Origin: Nocardioides_B sp038199935
Lineage (GTDB): Bacteria; Actinomycetota; Actinomycetes; Propionibacteriales; Nocardioidaceae
Direction: 5' to 3'
Length of the DNA stretch: 64,000 bases
NCBI GenBank assembly: GCA_038199935.1
Contig: JBBPYL010000121.1
Coordinates: 1-64,000 of the forward strand
Shown here: positions 26,448 through 34,545 of the stretch, piece by piece
How positions within the stretch are numbered: the stretch's first letter is position 1
How the letters are laid out: every line of letters starts with the position of its first letter
Translations under genes and position numbers: made by a program
The notes under the pieces: generated by a model
Told to the model about the DNA's origin: nothing
The model's input: the letters and a program-made list of their open reading frames with translations, nothing else
Database searches by the model: none

Positions 26448-27562
26448 GCGTGGAGGCGGGCGGCGCCCGGGCGGCCACCTACGAGGCCGCCGGAGTGTCG
26501 ATCGACGCCGGCGACAAGGCCGTCGAGCTGATGAAGGTGTGGATCGACAAGGCCACCCGCCCCGAGGTCGTCGGCGGGGTGGGCGGATTCGCCGGCCTGT
26601 TCGACGCCACGGCGCTCAAGGCCTACGAGCACCCGCTGCTGGCCACCTCGGCCGACGGGGTGGGCACCAAGGTGGCGATCGCCCAGGCGCTGGACGTCCA
26701 CCACACGATCGGGATCGACCTGGTGGGCATGCTCGTCGACGACCTCGTGGTCTGCGGCGCGGAGCCCTTGTTCCTGACCGACTACATCGCCACGGGGCGG
26801 GTGGTTCCCGAGCGCATCTCCGCCATCGTCCAGGGCATCGCCGAGGGGTGCGTCCAGGCGGGCTGCGCGCTCATCGGCGGGGAGACCGCCGAGCACCCGG
26901 GGCTCCTGGGTCCCGAGGAGTACGACGTCGCGGGCTCGACCACCGGCGTCGTCGAGGCCTCGATGCTGCTGGGCCCCGGCCGCGTCCGTGAGGGCGACGT
27001 CGTCGTCGCGATGGCCTCCTCGGGCCTGCACTCCAACGGCTACTCCCTCGTCCGGCACGTGCTGCTCTCCGAGCAGGGGGCCGGCTGGTCGCTGGACCGG
27101 TCGGTCGACGAGCTGGGTCGGACCCTGGGCGAGGAGCTGCTGGAGCCGACCCGGATCTACGCCAAGGCGTGCCTGGACCTGGCCCGGCGCACCCAGACGC
27201 ACGCGATGTCCCACGTGACCGGGGGTGGTCTGGCCGCCAACCTGGCCCGGGTGATGCCCGAGGACCTGGTCGCCTCGCTCGACCGCGGGACCTGGACCCC
27301 GCGGCCCGTCTTCGACCTGGTCCGTCGGGTCGGCTCGATCGCGCAGCCGGACCTCGAGCGCACGCTGAACTGTGGGGTCGGGATGGTGGGGCTCGTCGAC
27401 CCCGCCGACGCCGACGTTGCGGTCGAGGTCCTGGCCGGGCACGGGGTCGACGCCTGGGTGGCCGGGCGGGTGGGGGGCCCCTCGGGCTCTGCCGCCGGCC
27501 CCGACGTACGCCTCGCTCCGGCTGAGCGCGTCCGCCTGCACGGTCAGCACCCGGGCTGGTGA
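26444..27562 (+). CDS. purM: AIR synthetase (phosphoribosylformylglycinamidine cyclo-ligase)
   Basis: It closes the imidazole ring, converting FGAM to AIR with ATP. The 372-residue product starts at GTG 26444 in a 4-bp overlap with purF. The residues after the start (YEAAGVSIDAGDKAVELM) are the usual PurM N-terminus, so the longer open frame reading back into purF is rejected. DGVGTKVAIA, GIDLVGMLVDDLVVCGAEPLFLTDY, LIGGETAEHPG and HVTGGGL are all present. It is followed by an 11-bp tandem array and the DUF3073 gene. Confidence 0.96.
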   Translation: MSVEAGGARAATYEAAGVSIDAGDKAVELMKVWIDKATRPEVVGGVGGFAGLFDATALKAYEHPLLATSADGVGTKVAIAQALDVHHTIGIDLVGMLVDDLVVCGAEPLFLTDYIATGRVVPERISAIVQGIAEGCVQAGCALIGGETAEHPGLLGPEEYDVAGSTTGVVEASMLLGPGRVREGDVVVAMASSGLHSNGYSLVRHVLLSEQGAGWSLDRSVDELGRTLGEELLEPTRIYAKACLDLARRTQTHAMSHVTGGGLAANLARVMPEDLVASLDRGTWTPRPVFDLVRRVGSIAQPDLERTLNCGVGMVGLVDPADADVAVEVLAGHGVDAWVAGRVGGPSGSAAGPDVRLAPAERVRLHGQHPGW

Positions 27563-27579
27563 GCCGGGCCCCGGCCCGA

Positions 27580-27612
27580 CACGGCTCGCGCACGGCTCGT
27601 CCACGGCTCGCG
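27580..27612 (+). repeat. Three 11-bp tandem repeats after purM
   Basis: CACGGCTCG plus two bases is repeated three times (27580-27590, 27591-27601, 27602-27612). The last copy ends in the palindrome GGCTCGCGAGCC. The array starts 18 bp behind the purM stop. Confidence 0.75.
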
Positions 27613-27855
27613 AGCCGGCCGCCGCGGCGGGGCGTCAGGCGCTCACCGGCGACCGGCAGCACGCTCCCGGGTGAGGAAACGGTCCCGAATCTGACCTCCG
27701 GCGTGCGGTAACCACCACCCGGGCGGTACGGTGAGGACACGAGAAACCGACTGGAGACACCGGACGCGCGCAACACCCTGGACACGGCGTCGTGAGACGA
27801 GCGCCGCGGCTGGGGCAGACGTGACTCCGGCCGAGCGTGCGAGGGGGTCGACCCA

Positions 27856-28038
27856 ATGGGGCGCGGCCGAGCAAAAGCCAAGCAGACCAAGGTTGCCCGC
27901 GACCTGAAGTACCGCTCTCACGAGACGGACCTCAGTGCGCTGGCCAAGGAGCTGCACGGCGGTAAGGGTGAACCCGTCGACGAGGTCGACGATGACGACG
28001 ACGAGTGGTCGGGTCGGACCCGGTCCGTCGGCGACTGA
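27856..28038 (+). CDS. DUF3073 family small protein
   Basis: This 60-residue highly charged protein belongs to a family conserved in actinobacteria between purM and the valine/leucine dehydrogenase gene. The N-terminus is strongly basic (GRGRAKAKQTKVARDLKYRS), the middle helical, and the C-terminus very acidic (EVDDDDDEW). This polarity suggests a nucleic-acid- or ribosome-associated partner, but no function is known. GAGGGGG nine bases before the ATG supports the start. About 290 bp of leader separates it from purM, so it probably has its own promoter. Confidence 0.87.
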   Translation: MGRGRAKAKQTKVARDLKYRSHETDLSALAKELHGGKGEPVDEVDDDDDEWSGRTRSVGD

Positions 28039-28136
28039 CGCCGAGGCTCGCCGCGTCACTGGGGTAGCCGAGCGTGGGCGCCGCCGAAAGTTGGTTCCGC
28101 CGACCGGCGGGAACGACGGATTCTGCTGAGCCGCGC

Positions 28137-29243
28137 TCAGAGTTGGGGCAGCCGAATCGAGGCGAGCCGGCCCACGGCGGCGATCCGGTGCTCGGCGAGC
28201 CGGTCTGCGGCGACCGAGGTCGTCAGCTGGTCGGCATCGGCGCGGGCCAGCACCTCGCGGGTGGTCTCGAAGATGCGGCCGGCGCGGGCGCGGGCGCGCT
28301 CGAAGGAGAAGCCGTCGAGCTCGTCGGCGACCTGGATGAGGCCACCGGCGTTGACCAGGTAGTCCGGCGTGTAGAGGATCCCTCGGTCGGCCAGCAGCTT
28401 CTGGGTCCCGTCGTGGACGAGCTGGTTGTTCGCTCCGCCGCACACGATCTTCGCGCTGAGCGCCTGGACCACCTCGTCGGTGAGCGCGCCGCCCAGGGCG
28501 CACGGGGCGTAGGCGTCGAGCCGGGTGGCGACCAGGGCGGCGGTGTCGGGCGCGGTCCTGACCTGCGGGTGAGCGTCGCGGACCGACTGGACCGCCACGG
28601 CGTCGACGTCGGTGAGGACCACCTCGGCTCCGTCCTCGACGAGCAGGTCCACCAGGTGCCGCCCCACCTTGCCGACCCCGGCCACGCCGACGGTGCGTCC
28701 CCCCAGCGTGGGTGATCCCCACTGGTGCTCCGCCGCGGCCCGCATGCCCTGGAAGACTCCGAAGGCCGTGAGCACCGAGGAGTCGCCGGCCCCGCCGTGC
28801 TCCCGGGTACGTCCGGTGACGAAGGGGCAGTCGCGGGCCACGAGGTCCATGTCGGGGGAGTAGGTCCCGACGTCGCAGGCGGTGTAGTAGCGGCCGCCGA
28901 GCGAGGCGACGAACCGGCCGTAGGCGCGCAGCAGCTCCTCGGTCTTGTCGGTCGTCGGGTCGCCGATGATGACCGCCTTGCCTCCGCCGAGGTCGAGGCC
29001 GGCGAGCGCCGCCTTGTAGGTCATCGCGCGGGACAGCGCGAGCACGTCGGCGAGCGCGGCGCTCTCGGTCGGGTAGGGGTAGAAGCGCGTGCCTCCCAGT
29101 GCCGGCCCCAGGGCGGTGGAGTGGATCGCGATGATCGCGCGCAGCCCACTGGCCGGGTCGGAGCAGAAGGCCACCTGCTCGTGGCCGACCAGGCGGGTGA
29201 ACACGCCGTCGTCGGGCCGAACGCTGACTTCGGGGTGCGTCAC
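28137..29243 (-). CDS. vdh: Valine/leucine (Glu/Leu/Phe/Val) dehydrogenase
   Basis: This NAD-dependent oxidative deaminase of branched-chain amino acids has 368 residues. The substrate-binding domain has HSTALGPALGGTRFYPY and the two catalytic-region lysines in MTYKAALAGLDLGGGKA (Lys77 and Lys89). The Rossmann domain has VGVAGVGKVGRHL near 185, and KIVCGGANNQL gives the conserved Asn. A valine-dehydrogenase label rests on the bldC/DUF3073/purM neighbourhood, where Streptomyces carries vdh. Leucine or phenylalanine preference cannot be excluded. It is transcribed away from bldC. Confidence 0.88.
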   Translation of the reverse strand: MTHPEVSVRPDDGVFTRLVGHEQVAFCSDPASGLRAIIAIHSTALGPALGGTRFYPYPTESAALADVLALSRAMTYKAALAGLDLGGGKAVIIGDPTTDKTEELLRAYGRFVASLGGRYYTACDVGTYSPDMDLVARDCPFVTGRTREHGGAGDSSVLTAFGVFQGMRAAAEHQWGSPTLGGRTVGVAGVGKVGRHLVDLLVEDGAEVVLTDVDAVAVQSVRDAHPQVRTAPDTAALVATRLDAYAPCALGGALTDEVVQALSAKIVCGGANNQLVHDGTQKLLADRGILYTPDYLVNAGGLIQVADELDGFSFERARARAGRIFETTREVLARADADQLTTSVAADRLAEHRIAAVGRLASIRLPQL

Positions 29244-29614
29244 GAGGGGTTCCTTCGTCTCAGCCCACCGGGGTGGGCGGGCGGCTCGGCCACGAAATAA
29301 ACCTCACGCAGGGGTAGTGCGTGCCTTGGCGCGGCAGTGATGATGTCACAGTACGAAACCGGGCGCGCCGACGCGGCCTCGGTCCCTCCGGCCCTCGGGC
29401 TCTCTTGTCCCCTGCCTCCGCAGTGGTCCGGCGGTTGAATCGACCGCAACCGGTCCAAATGTGGGCATTGGTGGCAGTAGTTGACCATTGTGCTATTTCG
29501 TCCCAAGGCTTAGCCTCAGGAAGCAAGCCTGACGGTCTCAGCACGACGTTCTCCCAACATGTCGGGGGATCGTGGAGGCGTCGGGGGGATGAAACACACT
29601 GTGAGGGAGGCCCG
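29244..29614. promoter_or_regulatory. Long divergent region between vdh and bldC
   Basis: This 371-bp region has no gene. A GCCCAC/GTGGGC hairpin lies near 29266-29281 on the vdh side. On the bldC side, TTGTGC (29488-29493) and TAGCCT (29511-29516) are spaced by 17 bp and form a plausible promoter giving a leader of about 90 nt. GAGGGAGG just before 29615 is the bldC ribosome-binding site. The length suggests several regulators bind here, in line with a developmental gene. Confidence 0.4.
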
Positions 29615-29833
29615 ATGAACACAAGGCCATCGGAGTCCGAACCACTGCTGACGCCGGCGGAAGTCGCGGCCATGTTCCGGGTCGACCCGAAGACGGTCAC
29701 CCGGTGGGCCAAGGCCGGCAAGCTGAGCTCGATCAGAACTCTCGGAGGGCACCGGCGCTACCGGGAGTCCGAGGTTCGTGAGCTGCTCACGGGGATGCTG
29801 CCCGAACAGCGCCGTGGTGAGGGTCAGGACTGA
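29615..29833 (+). CDS. bldC: BldC-type MerR-family developmental regulator
   Basis: This 72-residue single-domain protein consists almost only of a MerR-like winged helix-turn-helix: LLTPAEVAAMFRVDPKTVTRWAKAGKLSSIRTLGGHRRYRE. In Streptomyces BldC binds head-to-tail on direct repeats and delays entry into development. In this organism the role is inferred to be global gene control. The ATG at 29615 is supported by GAGGGAGG at perfect spacing; the open frame extends upstream without conservation. Position next to vdh, DUF3073 and purM matches the conserved actinobacterial order. A strong terminator follows. Confidence 0.93.
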   Translation: MNTRPSESEPLLTPAEVAAMFRVDPKTVTRWAKAGKLSSIRTLGGHRRYRESEVRELLTGMLPEQRRGEGQD

Positions 29834-29867
29834 CCCGAGCCCACTCAGCGGTGGCAGGACCACCAGA

Positions 29868-29902
29868 CTCGCCCCGGCGTTCTCGAGAAACGCCGGGGCG
29901 AG
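29868..29902 (+). terminator. Strong hairpin terminator after bldC
   Basis: A perfect 14-bp stem (29868-29881 with 29889-29902) surrounds the 7-base loop CTCGAGA. It lies between convergent bldC and the large membrane protein gene, so it may serve both directions. Confidence 0.8.
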
Positions 29903-29946
29903 CCCTGTCTCAGCCCAGCCCGCTCTCAGCTCAGCCCGGTCTCAGG

Positions 29947-32580
29947 TCAGCGGAGGGCACGGACGAGGCCGAGCACCTTCCGCGCCTGCTGCACCCGACG
30001 CTCCCAGGTCACCCCGAGGACGATCAGCGTGACGCCGGCAGCGCCGATCAGCACCCACCGCGGTACGGCGTTCCCGACGTAGGGGCCGGCGAGATAGACC
30101 ACGAGCACGGCGCCGACCGCACCGCCCCACGCCATCGGGGCGCTCCACCGGGTGACCAGCCCCGCGACGACCAGGCTCAGGCAGGCCAGGCCGAGGAGCA
30201 GCGCCCTCAGGCCGGGCTCCTCGACGAGCGCCCAGAGCAGGCTCGGGACCAGGGCCAGGCCGAGGGCAGGGCTGAGTGTCCGTCGGGTGCCCGCGGCCGG
30301 GTGGCGGTGCAGGTGGAGCACGGCGACGGCGGCAAGCACCGCAGCGGTCGGGAGGGTGTACGCCTCGGGGGCGCGGACACCCACGTCCCACAGCCGCACC
30401 CAGCTCGCGGCAGCCAGGAGCAGGCCCCCGACGGGAAGCAGCCGGTAGCGGTCGGTGCGGAGCAGGGCGAGTGCCGTGGTCGTCGCTCCGAGCAGAGTCA
30501 GGTAGAGCGCCGTCCACGACGCCGACTCCCCGGTGGGGGCGGTGAGCACCCCGGCCAGGCCCAGCGGGACGACCGCGACGAGCGCACCGACCTCCCAGCC
30601 GGCCCGAGCCAGCGCGGGCTCCGCGTGTGCCCAGCACCGGCCCGGGGCCCAGATCAGGGCGAGCAGGGCAGCGGCCATCCCCGCCAGCCCGAGGAGCACG
30701 CCCCATGAGGTCGACGCACCGGCGACGTGCGCCCAGGTCACGACGCTCAGACCCAGCGTCGCGGCGAGGACCGCGCCGGCCACCCCGGAGACTTCCGGCA
30801 CCCGGGCGCGGACGTGCAGCACGCCGGCCAGCAGGAAGGTCGCGGCGAGGCTCAGCGCGGTGAGCAGGTCGTCGTGGGTCGAGACCAGGGTGGCCCCGAG
30901 GGCGAAGACGCCGGTCCAGGCCGCCGTGGTCAACGAGGGGTCGCGGAGCCACCATGCGAGGAGGGCGACGGCGACCAGCGTGGCGCACGCGACCACCGAC
31001 CAGACGGGGGGCCCGGTCAGGACCACACTCAGCGTGCCCGCTCCGGCGAGCAGCGCGGCCGCAGTGACCAGCAACGTGGACCGACCGGGAAGCCTCGGCG
31101 TCGACCCCGGGGCGAGCGTGCGGCTCAGGCGGCCGACGGAGGCGAGGGTCCCCAGCAGGGCGAGCGTGAGGACCGGCAGCAGCCAGGCCGAGGGCGGGTC
31201 GGCGCCGGCGACGATGCGCAGCCGGTCGGTCAGGTCGCCGGACCATCCCGACGCGGAAGCGAGGAGGGCGTCGAGAGCGACGCCGGCCAGGGACAGGGTG
31301 AGGGCGGCGGCGACCAGCCCCGCGACCAGCTGGACCAGCAGGCCGAGGCCGCGCCAGACCCCGGGGAGTCTCCACGTGCCGGCGGCGACCAGGGCGAGCG
31401 TGCCGGACGCGACGAGGGCCCCGGTGGTCGCTCCCTCGTCCAGGACGGGCAGGGTGAGAGCTCCGGTCAGCACCAGGAGAGCGACCGCACCGGACGCCGC
31501 CCGCAGGCGTTCGTCGAGGTGGGTCAGGACGGCCGGAGCGGCGGCCAGCACGGCGGCGGCGAGCAGCGGCCAGATCTCTAGCCGTCCCCACAGCGCGGCG
31601 ACGTCGAGCCGGTCGGTCCCGCGGTCGACGCCGACGGCGAGCAGACCGAGCCAGCTCGCGGCCACGACCACCACCGCGATCATCCGGGTCGCGGAGAGGC
31701 GGAGCCGGCGCGCGGCCACCACGACCGCGGTAGAAAGGATGGTTCCCGCGACGAGGGCGGCGGCGAGATCCAGGTCCGGAAGCAGCGTCAGCCCGAGGAC
31801 GAGCCCGGCCGTCCCCAACCCGGCCGCCACCTCGCCGGTGGTCAGGTGTCCCAGGGGGGTCCGCCGGCAGGCCAGGGACGCCGCGCCGCCCACCACGACG
31901 AGAAGAGCGCCGAGCAGGACCAGGAAGGTGCCCACGTCCGGGTCGCCGAGCCACCCGGCGTTCTGGGCCCCGACCACGTCGAGGCTGAGCAGCCCGAGGG
32001 CGACCAGGGACAGGGACTCGGCAGCAGCGCGCAGGTCGGCCCGCGCGAGCCAGGCGGCGACGAGCGCGGTCAGGCCGGTCAGGCCGGCCAGGACCGCGGT
32101 GCGTCCTGCGACCCCCAGGACGGACCAGGTGACGACGAGGAAGACGACTGCGGCGACCAGGACGCACAGGGCGCCCAGCCCGAGCAGCAGGCGAGAGACC
32201 GACACGTCGGCGAGCCCGCGGCGTCGGGGGGTGTCGCCTGCCTCACCGGAATTGCCGACGTCGTGGGGACGCGGGTACGCGCCGGTCCCCGCGGCCGGTG
32301 CCACCGTGGCACCCGCCGGGGTGGAGTCGAGCTCGGCGGCGCCGGCGGGGCCGGTGCCGCCGAGCCCCAGGTCCCTCAGACCGCCGGCGGGAACGCGCAG
32401 CGCATGGCGCGACTCGGCCCGCAGCTGGTCCAGCAGGGTGTCCGCACTCTGCAGGGTGACGAAGAGGCGCTGGGCGAGCTCGCCCCGCAGCCCCAGTCCG
32501 CACGCGGGGCAGGAGGGCACCCCGGGCGTGATGGCCAGGCGGCACTCGGGGCAGCTCGTGGGATCGGCGAAGCGTTGCAT
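29947..32580 (-). CDS. SCO7613-like large polytopic membrane protein with zinc ribbon
   Basis: This 877-residue protein resembles actinobacterial proteins annotated with an SCO7613 C-terminal domain. The first 35 residues hold two CxxC knuckles (CPEC and CPAC), a zinc ribbon. A coiled or amphipathic helix (about 35-65) and a Gly/Pro-rich linker follow. From about 130 to the C-terminus more than twenty very hydrophobic segments alternate with short Arg-rich loops. The function is unknown; a transport or envelope role is only a guess. The gene is monocistronic, convergent with bldC, and preceded by a short promoter region. Confidence 0.75.
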   Translation of the reverse strand: MQRFADPTSCPECRLAITPGVPSCPACGLGLRGELAQRLFVTLQSADTLLDQLRAESRHALRVPAGGLRDLGLGGTGPAGAAELDSTPAGATVAPAAGTGAYPRPHDVGNSGEAGDTPRRRGLADVSVSRLLLGLGALCVLVAAVVFLVVTWSVLGVAGRTAVLAGLTGLTALVAAWLARADLRAAAESLSLVALGLLSLDVVGAQNAGWLGDPDVGTFLVLLGALLVVVGGAASLACRRTPLGHLTTGEVAAGLGTAGLVLGLTLLPDLDLAAALVAGTILSTAVVVAARRLRLSATRMIAVVVVAASWLGLLAVGVDRGTDRLDVAALWGRLEIWPLLAAAVLAAAPAVLTHLDERLRAASGAVALLVLTGALTLPVLDEGATTGALVASGTLALVAAGTWRLPGVWRGLGLLVQLVAGLVAAALTLSLAGVALDALLASASGWSGDLTDRLRIVAGADPPSAWLLPVLTLALLGTLASVGRLSRTLAPGSTPRLPGRSTLLVTAAALLAGAGTLSVVLTGPPVWSVVACATLVAVALLAWWLRDPSLTTAAWTGVFALGATLVSTHDDLLTALSLAATFLLAGVLHVRARVPEVSGVAGAVLAATLGLSVVTWAHVAGASTSWGVLLGLAGMAAALLALIWAPGRCWAHAEPALARAGWEVGALVAVVPLGLAGVLTAPTGESASWTALYLTLLGATTTALALLRTDRYRLLPVGGLLLAAASWVRLWDVGVRAPEAYTLPTAAVLAAVAVLHLHRHPAAGTRRTLSPALGLALVPSLLWALVEEPGLRALLLGLACLSLVVAGLVTRWSAPMAWGGAVGAVLVVYLAGPYVGNAVPRWVLIGAAGVTLIVLGVTWERRVQQARKVLGLVRALR

Positions 32581-32671
32581 GCCTCCATCAACCCACGAGC
32601 GGCCACCTGGCGTACACCGATCGGCGACTCAGTCAGGGTGAGTACGCAGGCCTAGCCCCTCGTGCTCGCGC

Positions 32672-32697
32672 GCCCCCGAGCGCCCCGGCTCGGGGGC
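32672..32697 (-). terminator. Hairpin terminator after the nitroreductase gene
   Basis: Perfect 10-bp arms GCCCCCGAGC (32672-32681) and GCTCGGGGGC (32688-32697) surround a 6-base loop. The hairpin lies directly behind the nitroreductase stop on the minus strand. No U-tract is present. Confidence 0.65.
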
Positions 32698-32698
32698 C

Positions 32699-33292
32699 TC
32701 ACGCCTCGACGATGACCTCGTGCTGGTCGAGCCGGGGGAGACGGTCGAACCAGGCGTTCTCGCCCGGGTGCCCGATGTTGACCACCAGCAGCGATCGCCA
32801 CGAGGTGTCGGCGAAGAACTCCTCGTCCAGGGCCGCGGCGTCGAAGCCGGCCATCGGTCCCGCGGCCAACCCGGCGGCGCGGACGCCCATCAGGAAGTAG
32901 CCGATCTGGAGCGTCGCGTTGAAACGAGCCACGTCCTCGCGGCCGGGGTCGGCCTCGAAGCTCTCCTGGGCCCCCGGGAACGGCGGGAACAGCCGGGGAA
33001 GGTGCTCGTGGAACCGGGTGTCCATGGCCAGCACCGCCACCAGGGGGGCGTTAGCGGTCTTGTCCCGGTTACCGTCGGCCATGTGCTTGAGCAGCCGATC
33101 GCGGGGCGGCTCCTCACGGACCAGGAGCATGCGCAGGGGCTGCGCGTTGAGCGCCGTGGGCGCGTACTTGACCAGGTCGTAGATGGCGGCCACGGTCGTG
33201 TCGTCCACGGGCTCGTCGGTGAAGGTGTTCGCGGTGCGGGCCTGCCGGAACAGCAGGTCCTGGGCCTCAGGGGCCAGAGTCAGCGATGTCAT
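32699..33292 (-). CDS. Nitroreductase family protein (malonic semialdehyde reductase RutE-like)
   Basis: This 197-residue flavin-dependent NAD(P)H oxidoreductase shows the short RutE/HadB-type nitroreductase pattern. TANTFTDEPVDD at the N-terminus contacts FMN, KYAPTALNAQPLRMLLV is typical of the dimer-interface helix, and LQIGYFLMGVRAAGLAAGPM is the long conserved helix. It reduces small aldehydes, enones or nitro/quinone compounds; the true substrate is open because no rut genes are nearby. The ATG at 33292 is used. A palindromic operator 13 bp upstream suggests quinone- or electrophile-responsive repression by a MarR- or HxlR-type regulator encoded elsewhere. Confidence 0.85.
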   Translation of the reverse strand: MTSLTLAPEAQDLLFRQARTANTFTDEPVDDTTVAAIYDLVKYAPTALNAQPLRMLLVREEPPRDRLLKHMADGNRDKTANAPLVAVLAMDTRFHEHLPRLFPPFPGAQESFEADPGREDVARFNATLQIGYFLMGVRAAGLAAGPMAGFDAAALDEEFFADTSWRSLLVVNIGHPGENAWFDRLPRLDQHEVIVEA

Positions 33293-33305
33293 ACCCGGTG
33301 AACAC

Positions 33306-33321
33306 AGTTGTAGCATCAACT
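33306..33321. promoter_or_regulatory. Palindromic operator before the nitroreductase gene
   Basis: AGTTG-TAGCAT-CAACT forms a 16-bp inverted repeat in an AT-rich patch, ending 13 bp before the start codon. The pattern is like MarR/HxlR-family operators (AGTTGA...TCAACT). The regulator is not encoded next door. Confidence 0.55.
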
Positions 33322-33413
33322 ATTCCGGGAGGACTGCCCGAGGGGGCGAGGGGTACGACGGGCAGGTGCGACCAGGGTCCCGTGCTCTAGCCATGGGTAC
33401 GGGTGCACGTACG

Positions 33414-33443
33414 CGACCCCCGGTCCTCACGGGCCGGGGGTCG
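33414..33443 (-). terminator. Hairpin terminator after the small membrane protein gene
   Basis: Ten-base arms CGACCCCCGG (33414-33423) and CCGGGGGTCG (33434-33443) surround a 10-base loop, about 50 bp behind the minus-strand gene ending at 33495. Confidence 0.6.
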
Positions 33444-33494
33444 ACTGCGTTCGGCTCCCCCGGGGTCGCGGGCCTGCGGCGTCGCGGTGCCGGC

Positions 33495-33926
33495 TCAGCC
33501 CTCGGCCGCTGCGTCCCTGGGGTGGAGCAGGCCCCAGGCGGACACGGCGGCCAGCACGCCACCGCCGAAGGTGAGCACGAGGCCGGTTCCCGGAGCCCAG
33601 CCCTCCAGCCCGACCAGCCCGACCAGGTGCACGACCTGCCACAGCGGCAAACCGACCGCGACGAGCGCGAGGATCCCGGCCTGGACCGCCGCCACCCGCA
33701 GGTACGGCAGGAGCGCCCCGGCGAGTCCGAGCATGGCCGCGTAGAAGGTCCACAGGCCGGCGCCGCGGGCCCCGGACACCGAGCCGACCGCGGTGTCGAT
33801 CCAGGGCAGGAACGAGCCGACCATCACCATGACCGTGGCGCCGAGCAGCGAGCCCTGGCCTCGGGGACGGCGTGGTCGTCGTCGCCGGGTCGTCGGGGAG
33901 GCGGTGCCGCGCTGAGTCATGGACAT
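33495..33926 (-). CDS. Small multi-pass membrane protein, unknown
   Basis: This 143-residue protein is not recognised. After a basic N-terminus (TTRRRRPRRPRGQG, about 12-26) come four hydrophobic segments: GATVMVMVGSFLPWIDT, LWTFYAAMLGLAGALLPYL, ILALVAVGLPLWQVVHLVGLV and LVLTFGGGVLAAVSAWGLL. The FLPWIDT...GSVSG pattern recalls small actinobacterial integral membrane proteins with an extracytoplasmic loop. ATG 33926 or ATG 33920 may be the start; upstream in-frame codons only add Arg-rich sequence. It is divergent from the symporter operon. Confidence 0.65.
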   Translation of the reverse strand: MSMTQRGTASPTTRRRRPRRPRGQGSLLGATVMVMVGSFLPWIDTAVGSVSGARGAGLWTFYAAMLGLAGALLPYLRVAAVQAGILALVAVGLPLWQVVHLVGLVGLEGWAPGTGLVLTFGGGVLAAVSAWGLLHPRDAAAEG

Positions 33927-34266
33927 GTCCGGGATCGTAGGCGGAGCGGACCGCGAGCCTAGGTCAGTCGACGCCTGCCGGCCACGACGAACGGCGGTCC
34001 GCGTGCGACCAGCGGTCGCCTGCCGCCGCCGCCGCGTCGCAGATCCTGCTGCTCCGCGCGGGGTCGCGACCGCAAGGGCCCGCGTCACGACGGGTCTCGC
34101 GCCGCTGGCCGCAGGTATCCCACCGCCCGCCGACTGGTGTGACCGCAGTCACACAGGCACCTTGACCGGCTGGGAACCCCCTGCTTGCCTCGGGACCGCC
34201 CCCCTGCGGTGGCCACGCCGCGCACAGGAGGGACGGGGACCCATTCGCGAGACGAAGGAGGGCTTG
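33927..34266. other. Divergent regulatory region of the symporter operon
   Basis: This 340-bp gap has no gene. Its right part holds the CRP-type palindrome at 34137-34154 and a downstream promoter candidate, TTGACC (34162-34167) and TTGCCT (34185-34190), spaced 17 bp. The left 200 bp is GC-rich, and I see nothing else there. Confidence 0.45.
34137..34154. promoter_or_regulatory. CRP/GlxR-type cAMP-receptor binding site
   Basis: GTGTGACCGCAGTCACAC contains the perfect TGTGA-N6-TCACA consensus with one further paired base on each side. It lies 112 bp before the DUF4212 start and just upstream of a -35-like TTGACC. Control of the acetate/pyruvate-type symporter by the cAMP-responsive CRP homologue is inferred. 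Confidence 0.72.
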
Positions 34267-34541
<275 letters not shown>

Positions 34542-34545
<4 letters not shown>

